From Paramecium pentaurelia (lineage: Eukaryota; Ciliophora; Oligohymenophorea; Peniculida; Parameciidae), in the NCBI GenBank assembly GCA_905183005.1, contig CAJJDO010000133.1:1-64000 (forward strand): 64,000 bases of DNA, read 5' to 3'. The notes below the pieces were generated by a model that searched no databases, was not told the DNA's origin, and was given only the letters and a program-made list of their open reading frames with translations. A program made the position numbers and the translations under genes. The stretch's first letter is position 1; every line of letters starts with the position of its first letter. Shown piece after piece: positions 1 through 11,765 of this stretch.

Positions 1-354
1 ACATATATCATACATCATTTGATAGAGCATAAAATTCTTAGTATATTGGTGAGGTCCATATTTATATATCTCTTTTAGTTATCATGAAAATATGGAGGCA
101 AACAAAAAATACATTTTCACTTTAAAGTTAGTGATTTGTGGGGATTAGTAAAGTTATTTTTATATATAAAGATATCTTATATTTTTATTAATATTATTAT
201 TATCAAATTTTTGAATGATCAATAATTATTGTGTATTTGATACGAAATTTATAATAAATCTATTTATAATCAAAGAATATTACTTTAGAATAATTTATAA
301 TTGGTATTATTAAGGTCCCTCTAAATTGCATAATTACAGTATTATTGTGCTGAA
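1..354. other. AT-rich non-coding stretch
   Basis: No convincing reading frame was seen on either strand. No telomeric repeat is present at the window start. Confidence 0.5.
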
Positions 355-640
355 TCAAAATTTTTTAATTGGTATAAAGTATTGGCTTAGAATTTTTGTT
401 TTGCAAATACCTTTACCAATAAAATAATCTGCTTTTTCAGGGTTTTTCTGAATAGCTGAATCATAATACTCCAATGCTTCTTCAAATCTATTCATATTCT
501 CTAGATTATCAGCTATATTGTATTCATGATCATGATACCTTTGACATAATAATAATCTGCAATTTCTGGATTTATTTGATTAGCTGAATCATAATACTCC
601 AACTCAAATTCAAATTAATTTATAGTATTTAAAGCATTAG
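355..640 (-). pseudogene. TPR protein remnant (3' end)
   Basis: Read on the minus strand this gives a clear tetratricopeptide helix pair, RFEEALEYYDSAIQKNPEKA, followed by a short tail ending at TGA (355-357). Just upstream a second unit (EYYDSANQINPEIADYYY) is in a different frame with no plausible intron between them, so the unit is frameshifted. No upstream exon or start was found. TPRs normally mediate protein-protein contacts; this copy looks like the degraded end of a larger TPR gene. A similar remnant lies near 4.9-5.1 kb. Confidence 0.55.
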
Positions 641-2290
641 CTATAACACTATTTTTCATTTTTACCATTTATATAATCATTTTCTAAATTTTAAGAATCG
701 CTATCAATCAAGTTATCGAGCAAGTTTGGCAAGAAAACATTTCTATTTGAATTTTCGCAATTATACTTAAAATATTCATAATTATTTTTGATACTATTCT
801 ACACCTGTTTATGCAAATGAAAATTGTTTTTATTTTACTCTTTTTGCCTCTCACTTTTTTTCACATTTTTTATACATTTCGCATAACATGATTATTTTAT
901 GTATTTCAAACTTTTCATTTATTATTATTAAAGATTAGAAATATCCTAATATCTCTTTCTTTGAATGTTTTATAACTAAAACCCATTTTTATTTTTGTTT
1001 TGCTTTTTGTTGATTATTATACTAAAGAATTTTTCACCTTGAATCATCTATTATGCATTTTATTATTGACTTTATATATTATGAATATGAATCCTCTCTA
1101 ATTAACCAAAAATACCAATGCACCAATTTAATGATTAATTTTCAATCGATTTCCTTACTAATTCTGAGTTAAACTTATTTCAATTCATTTTTTTTGTCTA
1201 AACAATTTCTAAATCTGATTATTAAATTTATTAATAGAACTTTTTTGATAATTTTGAAATTTAGAATGCAAAAAAAATGTCTCATTGAGCTTAAGAATGT
1301 AACTTATTAAATTTTATATACTCGTATTAATAAGTAAAATTACATTAGGCACATTTTTTTTAATTAAAATATCAATCAAGTTCTAAACTAAATTAAGAAA
1401 ATAATATCTTAATTGCAAATTATATTGATTAATTAAAAAAAATATTTTATACGCATCGTACTTCTATAATTATTTGGCGATTATCAAGTAACTTTTAGAA
1501 ATTACAAAATTTCTTCATCAATTTTCTTTGAAAATAATTCCAGATTGATAAAAACTTTTATTGGAAACTAAAAAGTAATCGTTAAGAATATGATTTTCAA
1601 TGTATTTATTGTGATAAATTAACACATTTTTAATCAAAGATACCTTGTAATTCCCTTCCTATCTAATAAAAAAATTACCAACTGTGGAAGTTTACTCGGT
1701 GTTCTTTCTCCTGAAAAAAGGTATGCTACAAATTTGTGAATTTAATTGTTGAATATACATATACACTAGATAGCTTGTGGATATTATTTGGTAAAATGGG
1801 AATATCTAATAAATTCTAAAAGTTTTGAAAATTAATTTTTTAAAAATCAAAATATTTTTTCCAATTCCAGAATTTTTTTAATTTGATTGATATTTCAGAG
1901 ATTCAAAATTTTAAAACAAGTATTCAAAAAGTTCTTAATTTATTTAAAAATTATTTAATTAAGCTATGATGAATAATGTAGTACAATTCTTTTTAGAATT
2001 AAGACTATCTAATAGTTTGAGTAAGTGAAAAGTCATAAGTATTCTGATAAAAAATTTAATAATAGAGAATATCAAAAATATCCTAAAATTTAATTTCTAT
2101 ATAATAAAGAACCTGATATTAATAGACTAATCATGAATTTTTGAATTTTTGTTCAAATTTTCCCTATGAAAATTCATAACAATATTTTCAAGCCATAACT
2201 CAAAATAGTCTTATTGTATTTATTGGTAGAATCATACAATAATCATCGGTATTAGGATAAATAGTGGTATTATGGGTATCATTATATTAT
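641..2290. other. AT-rich stretch without recognisable genes
   Basis: Only short open stretches of low-complexity composition (mostly N, I, K, F, L) occur on either strand. I see no motif, no credible exon series and no RNA gene. Confidence 0.45.
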
Positions 2291-2294
2291 TTCG

Positions 2295-2717
2295 TTATGT
2301 AGAGCCAGCTAAACATTTTTCAACTAAGAAGAATTAGTGTAGCACTTCCGTTAACTTTATCAGTAGCTGAATTAGGTGTGAATGCACAAGCAACTTTATT
2401 TGTACCATTTAATCTTTCTCCATTACATGCTTCTTGTACTACAAACACATTTTTCACCAGGAATAACATCATCTCAAGCAGAATTATTGATACTCTCATC
2501 TATAACTTCAAATTACATTAATCTACATGATTTGGTTTGTGTAGTTAACCAATAAGGTAAGAGAAGTTATATGTATAATCTGCTTCGCCATAACATCCAG
2601 ATTCTGTATAACTTGAGCAATGTTAAAGAGGGTAAATTTAGTTCCATCGGTTTTATTAGAACCTGAAAATTGGCTGTTACTGGAGCTACAGTTTTTGGTA
2701 ATTGTGACTATACCCAT
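2295..2717 (-). pseudogene. Cysteine-rich surface-antigen-like fragment
   Basis: Minus-strand translation gives secreted-type Ser/Thr/Cys-rich pieces such as QEACNGERLNGTNKVACAF, and an ATG-initiated piece at 2717 beginning MGIVTITKNCSSSNSQFSG. They lie in different frames. The Cys spacing and Thr/Asn/Ser-rich composition resemble ciliate immobilisation (surface) antigens, but there is no full Cys period, signal peptide or GPI tail. Likely a decayed piece; assignment is by composition only. Confidence 0.35.
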
Positions 2718-2749
2718 AACAGAGTGATAAAAATATATTAATGATAAAG

Positions 2750-3760
2750 AGATTAAATATAATTCTATAACTAGTGCTCCGTCTACTAGATGAAAGACTT
2801 GTGATTACTTTTTTTATCCAAATAGTGGTTTTTATTAAAAAGTGACTGATTCAACTAGTTTAATTACAGTTGTATCATAATCTTGCGCTAACTAGAAAAT
2901 AGATTCAACAAAGACAGAAGCATAAAAGAAAATCATTATGTTGTAATAGTTTTAAGACACAATGCTATTTTCAAACTAAATGTCACTTAAGATGACTGTG
3001 ACAATAATGGAATACATTTGTCACATCATTTGTTGCTTGAAGATAATGGTCAACTTGTAATCCTGCAACATGCGAGGATATTCCAAACCCTTACATAAAA
3101 AGATACTGGTGATAGTGTATGTACGATGCAGCTATAAAAATTCACATATTGTAATAGCAAAGTAGATACTAAATTTGATAATTGCACTTATACATCAGGT
3201 GTATTAGCCTATTGAGATTATAATTACTTTGATATCTCTAATTCAATATCATAAATTTGATTTGATTTAGGAGCTTCTGATAGGAAATGCACATATATTT
3301 AAGAAACCTTTATAATCCAACTGATGGTTGTGCTAAAGTTCCATCAATTAGGAAAAAATTTGAGAACTTATTGTAATTATTAACATCCAATAGTATTAAA
3401 TATACTTACATTTAAGGAGGCTTTTGTACTCCAAGAGGATCAGCTCGTAAAGATTATGGTGCAACAGACGCCACAAGCAAGGCAATTACATTCAATTCAT
3501 TAAAAGACACAACAGATTAAGAGTGTAATTATATTTGGGGAGATTAATTTGTTAAACTAGTTATGAAGGTTCAAGTATAGGTGCATGTGACAGTAGACCA
3601 AAAAATAAAAATGAATCAACTCTAGTGTTAGAGTTTGAAAAATTCGACAAAAAAAAAATCACGCATTACAAATGCCAAAAGAGCTTAAGTGTATTTTGAA
3701 AATCATAATGATGAAACTGAATGTAAAAAGAATGTAGATGTTGCATATACAATTAAACTA
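2750..3760 (+). pseudogene. Cysteine-rich surface-antigen-like remnant
   Basis: The plus strand contains broken pieces with regularly placed cysteines and Thr/Ser/Gln-rich linkers, for example KTCDYFFYPNSGFYQKVTDS, ISQSCANQKIDSTK-type and NCTYTSGVLAYQDYNYFDIS. They are spread over several frames with TGA codons between them, and no intron set restores one frame. The pattern is that of a decayed immobilisation-antigen-like gene, whose intact members form the cell-surface coat. It lies head to tail with a similar remnant on the opposite strand (3790-4480). Confidence 0.4.
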
Positions 3761-3789
3761 AAAGTATAATAAGACTATTAGTTGTATAA

Positions 3790-4480
3790 GTACCTACTAT
3801 TTAATTGCAAGCTCTATCTGAGGATTGTGATTTAAATATGTTGATCCTGCTTTCAAGAATCTGCAATTTGTGAGTGACACAATAGTAATGACTAGATGGA
3901 TTTGTGATATCTGCACAAGCTCTATCTGAACATATATTATTTCTTTAACATTTTCATAATAATCACTGCAAGTTGTTGTTTCTGGATTTACACAACTATT
4001 TTTTCCATCAATTACACATCCTCTTAAGAAATCATCACGTGAACTTTCCCCTAATCCTAATGCATTTGAGCATGTATTACTTTACAATATGAATCTTAGA
4101 AGTTGAATTATTATACCATTATATTGTTTTTTACGAGTTATCATACCTGAACTGAATCCATAAAGTTTAATACTATGTCTCGATCACATTTTGATTAGGT
4201 ACCCACAGTACTAATACATTCTTGAATCCATGTCACATGCTGAATTATCCTCTGCTTCGACATTCTTTGAACATTATATTTGTATAAAGTTGCTTCTGTA
4301 GCTGATGTATATTTTTGCAAAATCATGCATAAGCTAAATAAGTCTCTTTTGTTTCTTTAAATCAATTTTAGTAAAACAAGAATCCACTCCATTTCTAATA
4401 CATGTAGATAATTCATTTTTTAGCATGAATACCTTAGAAATGTCAAGTTAAATGAGAACTTTAAAGATTTTCACAACTAT
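3790..4480 (-). pseudogene. Cysteine-rich surface-antigen-like remnant, opposite strand
   Basis: Minus-strand reading gives CSNALGLGESSRDDFLRGC followed by VIDGKNSCVNPETTTCSDYY, with the Cys spacing of surface-antigen periods. The frame is then lost and continues in another frame as CSDRACADITNPSSHYYC. The frame change without a fitting intron indicates decay. The reading direction is opposite to the remnant at 2750-3760. Confidence 0.4.
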
Positions 4481-4894
4481 TTGGTGAAATTTCTAGTCAA
4501 ATTACAGTTGCAGAAGTAAATTTGTCTAATTATTCAGATTTTTTTATAATCATATGTTGAAAATTGAACAAAGATGATATTTGGTATCTCAAAAAAACCA
4601 AACACAATCGGACTATCCTCATTCTATTAACCAAAATTCAGGTAGTTAAAGTTATAGGGATGGAAAGTTTTTTGATGCTATTTATAAGTAAACAGTTATA
4701 ACATTTATTCATTCAGCTCATAAATTCCTCGGCGCTAATCTCTACAGGATTATCAGTAAAATTATCAATATCTCTCTTCTTTTTCGATCAAAGAAGGAAT
4801 AAGACTTGAGTTTTTTAAATCCATCTAAATTTTTAGAGTATAACAGATCTTAAGTTTATATTTAACTAGATTTATTTTTAATTAATATTTGTTA
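4481..4894. other. AT-rich spacer, no gene seen
   Basis: No coherent coding signal was found on either strand. Confidence 0.4.
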
Positions 4895-5110
4895 ATCTTC
4901 TCTAAATTACATAATTACGGTTGAAAATATTAATTTTAGTTCCAGCCAAAAATTTTTTAAAAGTTTGATTCTTCCATTTTCGTAAGCGAGAAGTTGAGCA
5001 TCAAATGCTGCTTCATATCATAATACATAATAATAAGAAGCATACCATTATCCCAAATTATTATTTGAATAGATTCAATAAATTAATTGCTGATTGAACT
5101 TAATAAATTA
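4895..5110 (-). pseudogene. TPR-type C-terminal remnant
   Basis: Minus-strand translation yields EAAFDAQLLAYENGRIKLLK then NFWLEL, resembling the helical end of a TPR gene. Short segments around 4902-4920 resemble the end of the first TPR remnant near 315-340 (ctctaaatt-cataattac), which suggests duplicated and decayed relatives. No start or complete repeat remains. Confidence 0.3.
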
Positions 5111-6690
5111 AACTTATATGTAAACCAATCTAGCAGCAATAGTGAATTATTTTATAATTATATTACTCACTGAATCATCATAGCTTTAATTAAATTCATA
5201 ATTCAAAATATTAATATTGATTCATTTTTGTTGAATTCTAAGAAGTTTTAATCAAATTACTATTATTTAAAATTAGGATTTGCAGAATATTTAATAAATT
5301 TAAAACTTTTCTTAATATTGTGAGAACATTTTACAAGTATTTAATTAATTAAAAGAGCATCTCTACAATTAAAACTGTATGTCTATTATTCATCAAATAT
5401 CACTCCTTTACTGGTGTATCCTATTTCTATTTAATCACTGAGCTAATGCTCTTTTATTAAATCAGCTAAATGGAAGAAATTTAGCCATTAGTAACTTTTT
5501 TTAATTAGTCGATTTGAATTCCTTTGTTTTTCAAGATACCTGCTCTTACGTGCCTTTCTCCTTTTATTCGAAATTATGATTGATTAAATTTTATAAACTT
5601 TTAAATTTTTACATATATATGCTCATTTATTATCCCCAAAACAAAATTACTCTAATTAGATTATATTTGTAGTCCTCATTTTTTTATTTTTGACAATAAA
5701 ATTTTTGGCTGTTGATTTAAATATATAGCAGTAAATACTCTTAACAGCTCCTCATATAATTTCTATATATTATGATTATAATTTCCAAATCTTTATAAAA
5801 TTTTATCGATGAAGGTATCTAAATTACATGTAGTCTAGTAACCACAATACTTGGAATATTGAATAGCTCTTACTTTTGTCTTTCATTATCGTTATATTAC
5901 TTAATTAAATTTAGAATATCGTAACCATATTGTTGATATAAGTCTCTATAGATATATGAAAAAAGTAGAAAAAATTGATTGGATTCTATAAAAAAACCTT
6001 AAGAATATTGAATCAAGTTGAATTATCAAAAGTATAACACAGCATTTTTTTCAATAATTCAATTAAAGTCTGTAGACTCTCATTTTATTTGTATCAATCT
6101 ATTCCTTAAGATAAAACTATAGAATGGCAAAATCTATAAAAGTCAAATTATACACATTCTAATTTCTACTTTTGGACTTAAAAGATAAAAAGAAAATTAC
6201 ATTATTCAATATAAATAATGTTTTTTTTCAAATTAGTGCAATTTTACTCGTTTCTTATCCAAACCTATGAAATAAGTATATTGCGCTATCATCAAATATT
6301 TAGACATACTTAATTGAATAAAATATTATTTAATTACTATAACCCGCTATCTCATTAAGAATGTTAGTTACCATAAATTTCATTACGAATTAGAAAACTT
6401 AGATATATTTTAATGAGAGATAAATATTAACAGTCTAAATTAATTAATTTATTTATATAGATCATGATACAAAAGTTGCTCTTATTTTTAAGGAACTGAT
6501 AATATTCGAATTGAATTAAATTCTAAAATTAATTCAACCATTTTAATTATTAAATTTAAGAATTTCAGAAATTAGTTCATTAATCATAATTTAAGATATT
6601 TAAATATTATAAAAATAGTGTTTAAAAATATACAATCTAATTATTATAAGAAATTCAAATTGACAATTAATTATAATAATGTATTGAATT
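5111..6690. other. AT-rich stretch without recognisable genes
   Basis: Both strands show only short frames of biased composition. Nothing could be assigned. Confidence 0.4.
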
Positions 6691-9600
6691 TTGTTAATTT
6701 GTAAAAGCTACAATTAATGTTAAATTTGTAACACTAATAAGAAGCTATAAAATATAATGGCTTATGTGTGGATAAATGTTCTGAATCCACTAATAAAGTA
6801 TAAATTAGCTATTTTGAATTTGATGAAAAATTAGATGATTAGGAACATCTATTTTGGAAAATATTGGTTAAATAATATTTCGACATTTCAATAACTAAAA
6901 AACAAATTGATAATTTTTTACTTGAGGATGGTCTTAACAATGATTTAAATTTTCAAAAAGGCTAAGGTATTTACTTTTCATACATTCCTGAGAAAAGAAT
7001 ACTTGGGGGGGGACTATTTGTTTGGATAAATGCATGATTTAAATTTCACTTTCATTTAATTGACTAAGATTTAGTTCTAAAATTGAGTATTGAAGTCTTC
7101 TAAGGAAAAAAGTAAAATAAATAAAATTCATTAAAATAATAATTACAATGTATAACATTTATTATTGTAAAATAATTTAAATATCTTAGAAGATAATAGT
7201 TGGGAGAACACTTATATGACAAAAAAATATATTGTAACTTATATGATTTAACATCAATTAAGTAGGTAAAATGAATTAAACATACTATTTTATTGTGATA
7301 GTTACGACAAACAAGCATTTTTTGGAATTCAAAACTTTAAAGTGACATCAATTAAATGCCAGAAAGGCTTTTATTTGATTAATATAATTATTACTTAAAT
7401 AAAACCCTTGCAATCCTATTTGTAGTGAAGAATACGATGATGGAAATCTAGAGTTATTTGAGGAATGTTATTTACGCATGATCTATAAGTTTAATAATAT
7501 TAATCTAATAATTAATCTAACTTTAATTTAGATAATTATGATGGATGTTCGGTAGGTTAATTAGTTAAATTTAATAAATATGATTATGGTGTAGATAATT
7601 ATCAGTAAAAATGCCCAGTATTTTATTTTGGCATTTGTATTTAATACAAAGAAGATGATAATTTTTATTCATATTGCTGTTATGTATATGAATAGACAGA
7701 AGAATGTGATAACTATAGTGAAAAAGGATGCATGAATAGTAAAGTAGCAAATAGATATATCTGTTTTAAATTAGGCATATCTCCTCGCTTTACTTGTGAC
7801 AGCAATTGTACTAAATGATAATAAATAAATTAGGAAAAACTTTAATGTTTAAGTTGTTTAGATCAATATTATCCATTCAATGATGAATGTCTTATATGCG
7901 ATTCTTATTGTATTACTTTCAAAGATCAATCAAAACTATGTACTTCTTGTTACTAAAATGATTCCTGATTATGCGAAATATTTCCTGGTTTTTAAACTGA
8001 CTTTTTCTTAAGAAGTTCATTTCAAAATGTGGAGATTGAATACTAATCAAAGAATCTTAGGCTTGTGATGATGGAATTTAAATAATAATGATAGATGCAA
8101 TTCAGAATGTGGTATTGAAAAATCAAAGGAAAAAAATTTTGAAAGAAGATGGGAATATAAGGAAAGAATTCTTACTAGGTTTACTAATAGAATTTGGATC
8201 TCAATTTAAATTTTCAATCGAAAAATAATAATTGATCTTTAAAAACTCTAAGGCTTCTGGTATAACTTTACAAAAATAATGAAATTTGTACAAAACACTT
8301 ATACTAATTCCTTTATCAATAATAACAGAAACATATGAGTATTTATGGAATATATTAGAAGTTTTAAGTAGGATAAATAATTTCTATTGTTTAAATGTTA
8401 AGTATACATTTGTTACTGAATACTTTTTTTTTATAAGTGATTGAATAATTGATTTTCCAAATTTTTAAGGGTGGAATCAATCAAGATGTGAGTATTATTT
8501 TTAAGCCCCCTAGCGATTTGAAAATAAAGGAACTAATCCCTTATTTATTAACAATGTTCAAGTATCACTCATGTTGATATGTTCAGCAATATTATTTTAT
8601 TAAGTTTTAATTTTATTTTCAATTCTAAATTAAAATTTCTTATAATGGATTGTTGTCAACTTAAAACATTTTAGTATATTTAATTTATAAAAATTTTTAG
8701 CTTTAAATGCTAAAGCTCAAACCTAGAAAGTTTGTATTACTAATTTATTAATAAATAATTATCAAATTAATATCATTTTCAAAAAATTTTTAATGTAGAA
8801 TTAAATCAGATATTAACCGATGCTTTTTTTGTTTTTACATTCGGTTTTATCTTTAATCTTTAATTAATAACTATTTTCTAAATTATCAAATATATTATTC
8901 AATAGCCATTCAATGGCTATAGTATTGTAATTAACTTTGGCTAAGCGATTTGAAAATTAATCTCATTATCACCTTTAATCATGGATTATGCCTTCTTTTC
9001 AATAGGATTAATTTTTTATTAACTCTACTTATAATGCCAAACCCTCAACATCAATAAGCTTTTGCCTAAAAATTCACAATTTATAGAAGGATATGAAATT
9101 TGCAGTTAAAATTTCTAATTTAACAATATTACGAAAAAATTAATACAGAGATTTCATTTGGATATTATTTTTTCAAATTAATAGGGTTCTTACGATATGT
9201 ATTCTACATATTTTGATGATATAATTTTATTCTTACCCTTTGATTCAAGCAACTTTGTACTTAATATCTAGTTTATTAGGGTTTATATTATTATTTTATT
9301 TGAATCCTTTTTTAAATAAAATGATATATTTACTCATTTTATATCAAATCTCTGTTTAAAATATATCATACTAATTGTTGTTTTATTAGCACAATATAAA
9401 TTTCATTGAAAATAATATGAATATAATTGGATGGATTAATATATCTTTTGTAGTTTTAGCTGTTGTTTTTGAAATGATAGTGTTATGTGTTGAGTTAATT
9501 CAATCTAGATATATAAAAATTGAAATGTATTTTGGGAAAATAAAAAAAAATCTAAAATATAAGTTCGAAACCAAAATGCCAAATTCAAGAGTCCACAACC

Positions 9601-9730
9601 AACTTGCAGAATCAATAGAATCGCTAACCCTTTAAAATAATTCAAAATAATCATTAAGTAATTTACCCAAAAGATGAATCAATTTAGTGCTTATGGTAAA
9701 ATGGTAGGTAACTAAAACCAGATAAAATGA
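6690..9730 (+). pseudogene. Decayed cysteine-rich, multi-membrane-span protein
   Basis: The 5' part is soluble and cysteine-poor; pieces of a cysteine-rich, furin/growth-factor-receptor-like region follow (YKEDDNFYSYCCYVYEQTEE, LQCLSCLDQYYPFNDECLIC). The 3' part (about 8900-9730) is an open frame with hydrophobic helices (WINISFVVLAVVFEMIVLCV), a basic cytosolic loop (KDMKFAVKISNLTILRKNQY) and a polar tail ending at TGA 9728-9730. This order matches large ciliate Cys-rich membrane proteins. Several in-frame TGAs and frame changes interrupt it. Two TGAs stand where cysteine is expected (the second C of a CTKC-like pair near 7815, and near 7970). It is read as a decayed gene; which breaks might be introns is not settled. 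Confidence 0.5.
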
Positions 9731-10270
9731 TTTTTTATTTGATTGTGAATAAACTATAAATTAGGATTAATATTAAGAATGGAACTTCCATATTTAGAAA
9801 TTGTAATTGATTTTGATTTGTTTCTAAATTAAATTAACAAAATTGTTATTAGAACAGCATTACTATTAATTAATGAGCTTGAAATTTTATTCTTAAAGTA
9901 CAAATAAGAAGCTTCATTGATTTATTGAACATACTTAATATCAAATGTAGAATCTCATTGTTATTTTTTTGATAGACAAAATTAATTGATTAATTAGCGA
10001 ATTAAACCTCTATGTTGATATCCATCTCCTTATAATTAATGACTATATTACAATTTCTTATTTAAATAACAAAATAAATTTAAATTTCAGATTAATAAAC
10101 AACAATAAATGTGTAATTAGTGGATGAAGTATTTATGATAATATTAATATAATATAAATAAGGCATCCTTAGAATAAATGAATTTCAAATAAAAGTTTTA
10201 ATATTATAAGAATGAATATCATATACACATATATTTTCATAATAATTACAAAGCTATTAATAAAAATAAA
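9731..10270. other. AT-rich spacer
   Basis: No coding or RNA feature could be supported. Confidence 0.4.
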
Positions 10271-10594
10271 ATGTTAAGAATTAGGATAGTGTATCAAAAA
10301 TATCTTGATCTTCCTTTTTTCATAAAGATTTTAAAATTCGATTCATATATAGAAGGAATTGCAAACACTATAAGAAGTTCATTTAGACCTCAATTTTTAT
10401 GCTTTTGGTTATTTTCAGTTGATTGGCTTGCTGTTAGTGATGGAAATTTGTGCTAGACCATTCATCAGGCTCCTTAAACTTTTCCCAATTCTTTAACAAT
10501 TGTCTTTCGTAAGAATAAATAATTAAAAAGACAATGTTCTCTATTAGAACATAAATTATCATTTAATAATAATTTAATTTATTAAATTAAGTGA
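10271..10594 (+). CDS. Small hypothetical ORF, 107 aa
   Basis: With TAA/TAG as Gln the frame starting MLRIRIVYQKYLDLPFFIKI runs 107 codons to TGA 10592-10594. It includes a Trp/Phe-rich middle (FLCFWLFSVDWLA) that could be one membrane helix. No family is recognised. It lies in a region of decayed genes and open frames this long occur by chance when only TGA is a stop, so it may not be expressed. Confidence 0.2.
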
Positions 10595-11057
10595 ATCTAA
10601 ATAAATATATTTTAAGAGTTAATCTTATAAGTAACCTAGAAACACTGTTTAAGAATTAATGGAAAATTTGTCCACTAAATGATGTATTAGGATCTTTAGA
10701 TCATATTGCTTCTCAACATTTAAAGATTTCAGCAGAAAAAGTTATTGATATAATAACAGGGAGAAAAAAGATAGAATAATGGTTTAAAAGATATTTAAAG
10801 TTTGAAATTGAATATTTATCAAATTTACAATTTGTTGATAAATAAAAATGATGAATTCATAGTATATGTTTCTCCATAACAGGATTATATATAATAATAA
10901 TAATAATCTTAAAATAACTAAGATAATTTATTAGATGCAAAAAAAATAATTTATATAAGAATTACTAAATTAATATCCATTTTAATTAAAAATGATAATA
11001 AGAGAAGTATTCATTACAAACTTATATGTATATAAATCTATAATAAAATTTTTAATT

Positions 11058-11254
11058 CCTTAAGACCAACAATTTAACCCTTTCCAGCAACAGAATGTCA
11101 TCCTAGCTAATGTAGATTACAAAATTCTTAATTTTATTTAACTTGCTATAAAGTTTCTAATATTAGCTCATTCACTAAATCATACTGTGATTAAGTTTGT
11201 GAAATTAGCGATAATAACCATATCTGCTGCTTTTCTATAGGCATTTAAAAGTGA
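11058..11254 (+). pseudogene. Cysteine-rich fragment
   Basis: The frame includes TECHPSQCRLQNSQFYLTCY and SYCDQVCEISDNNHICCF before TGA 11252-11254. Eight cysteines in about 50 residues suggest an extracellular antigen or receptor piece. It has no start, no signal peptide and no continuation. It overlaps the end of an open frame on the minus strand, so only one of the two is likely to have been a real exon. Confidence 0.25.
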
Positions 11255-11765
11255 GATTTCTAAGAATATATTTTTATTATGGGTTTGGATTGAATTAAGC
11301 ATTATCATACATTAGAATTAATACATCTGTTAAATCTTCACCAGCCAATCTATTTTAACCCAATACTGCTGTTAATCTGAAAATAGAATAGAGTTTCTAT
11401 AACTTTAAAGAAATAAAATATTCCTTAGATTCATCATTTTAAGTCAAAATATAATCTCTAGTAAATAGAAATGAGATGGTAACAAAATCTGGATGATTGT
11501 CAAAATCAAATTTTAATCAAATATCTAGAGTTTCAAAATAAAGTTCTGGGTTCTACAAACCTAAATCATAAGCCTTAGCTGCAGCCTTATTAAGATTATG
11601 TAAATATTAAGAATGATAAATTAATGATTCCTCTGCATAAAAATTTTCTATATAATATTAATATGGGTAACTTTACATCAATTTGTTTGATTGAATAAAT
11701 AATTTAACAGCATACTTAAAATACTTAGAATAATTTTATTCAATACTTTGAGTGAAGTTAACACT
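11172..11765 (-). pseudogene. Unrecognised ORF with one internal TGA
   Basis: Read on the minus strand this gives helical, well-mixed protein sequence (YLHNLNKAAAKAYDLGLQNP, NRLAGEDLTDVLILMYDNAQ) with many TAA/TAG Gln codons, ending at TGA 11172-11174. One TGA interrupts it (11517-11519, between ETLDI and LKFDF), with no GT...AG intron that would remove it. The composition is more protein-like than the surroundings. No family is recognised. It probably represents a decayed gene. Confidence 0.3.

Noticed and set aside
7100..7318. 72-codon minus-strand frame (MLVCRNYHNKIVCLIHFTYL)
   Set aside because: Tyr/Asn/Leu-rich antisense of the decayed plus-strand gene; ends at a codon that is glutamine here.
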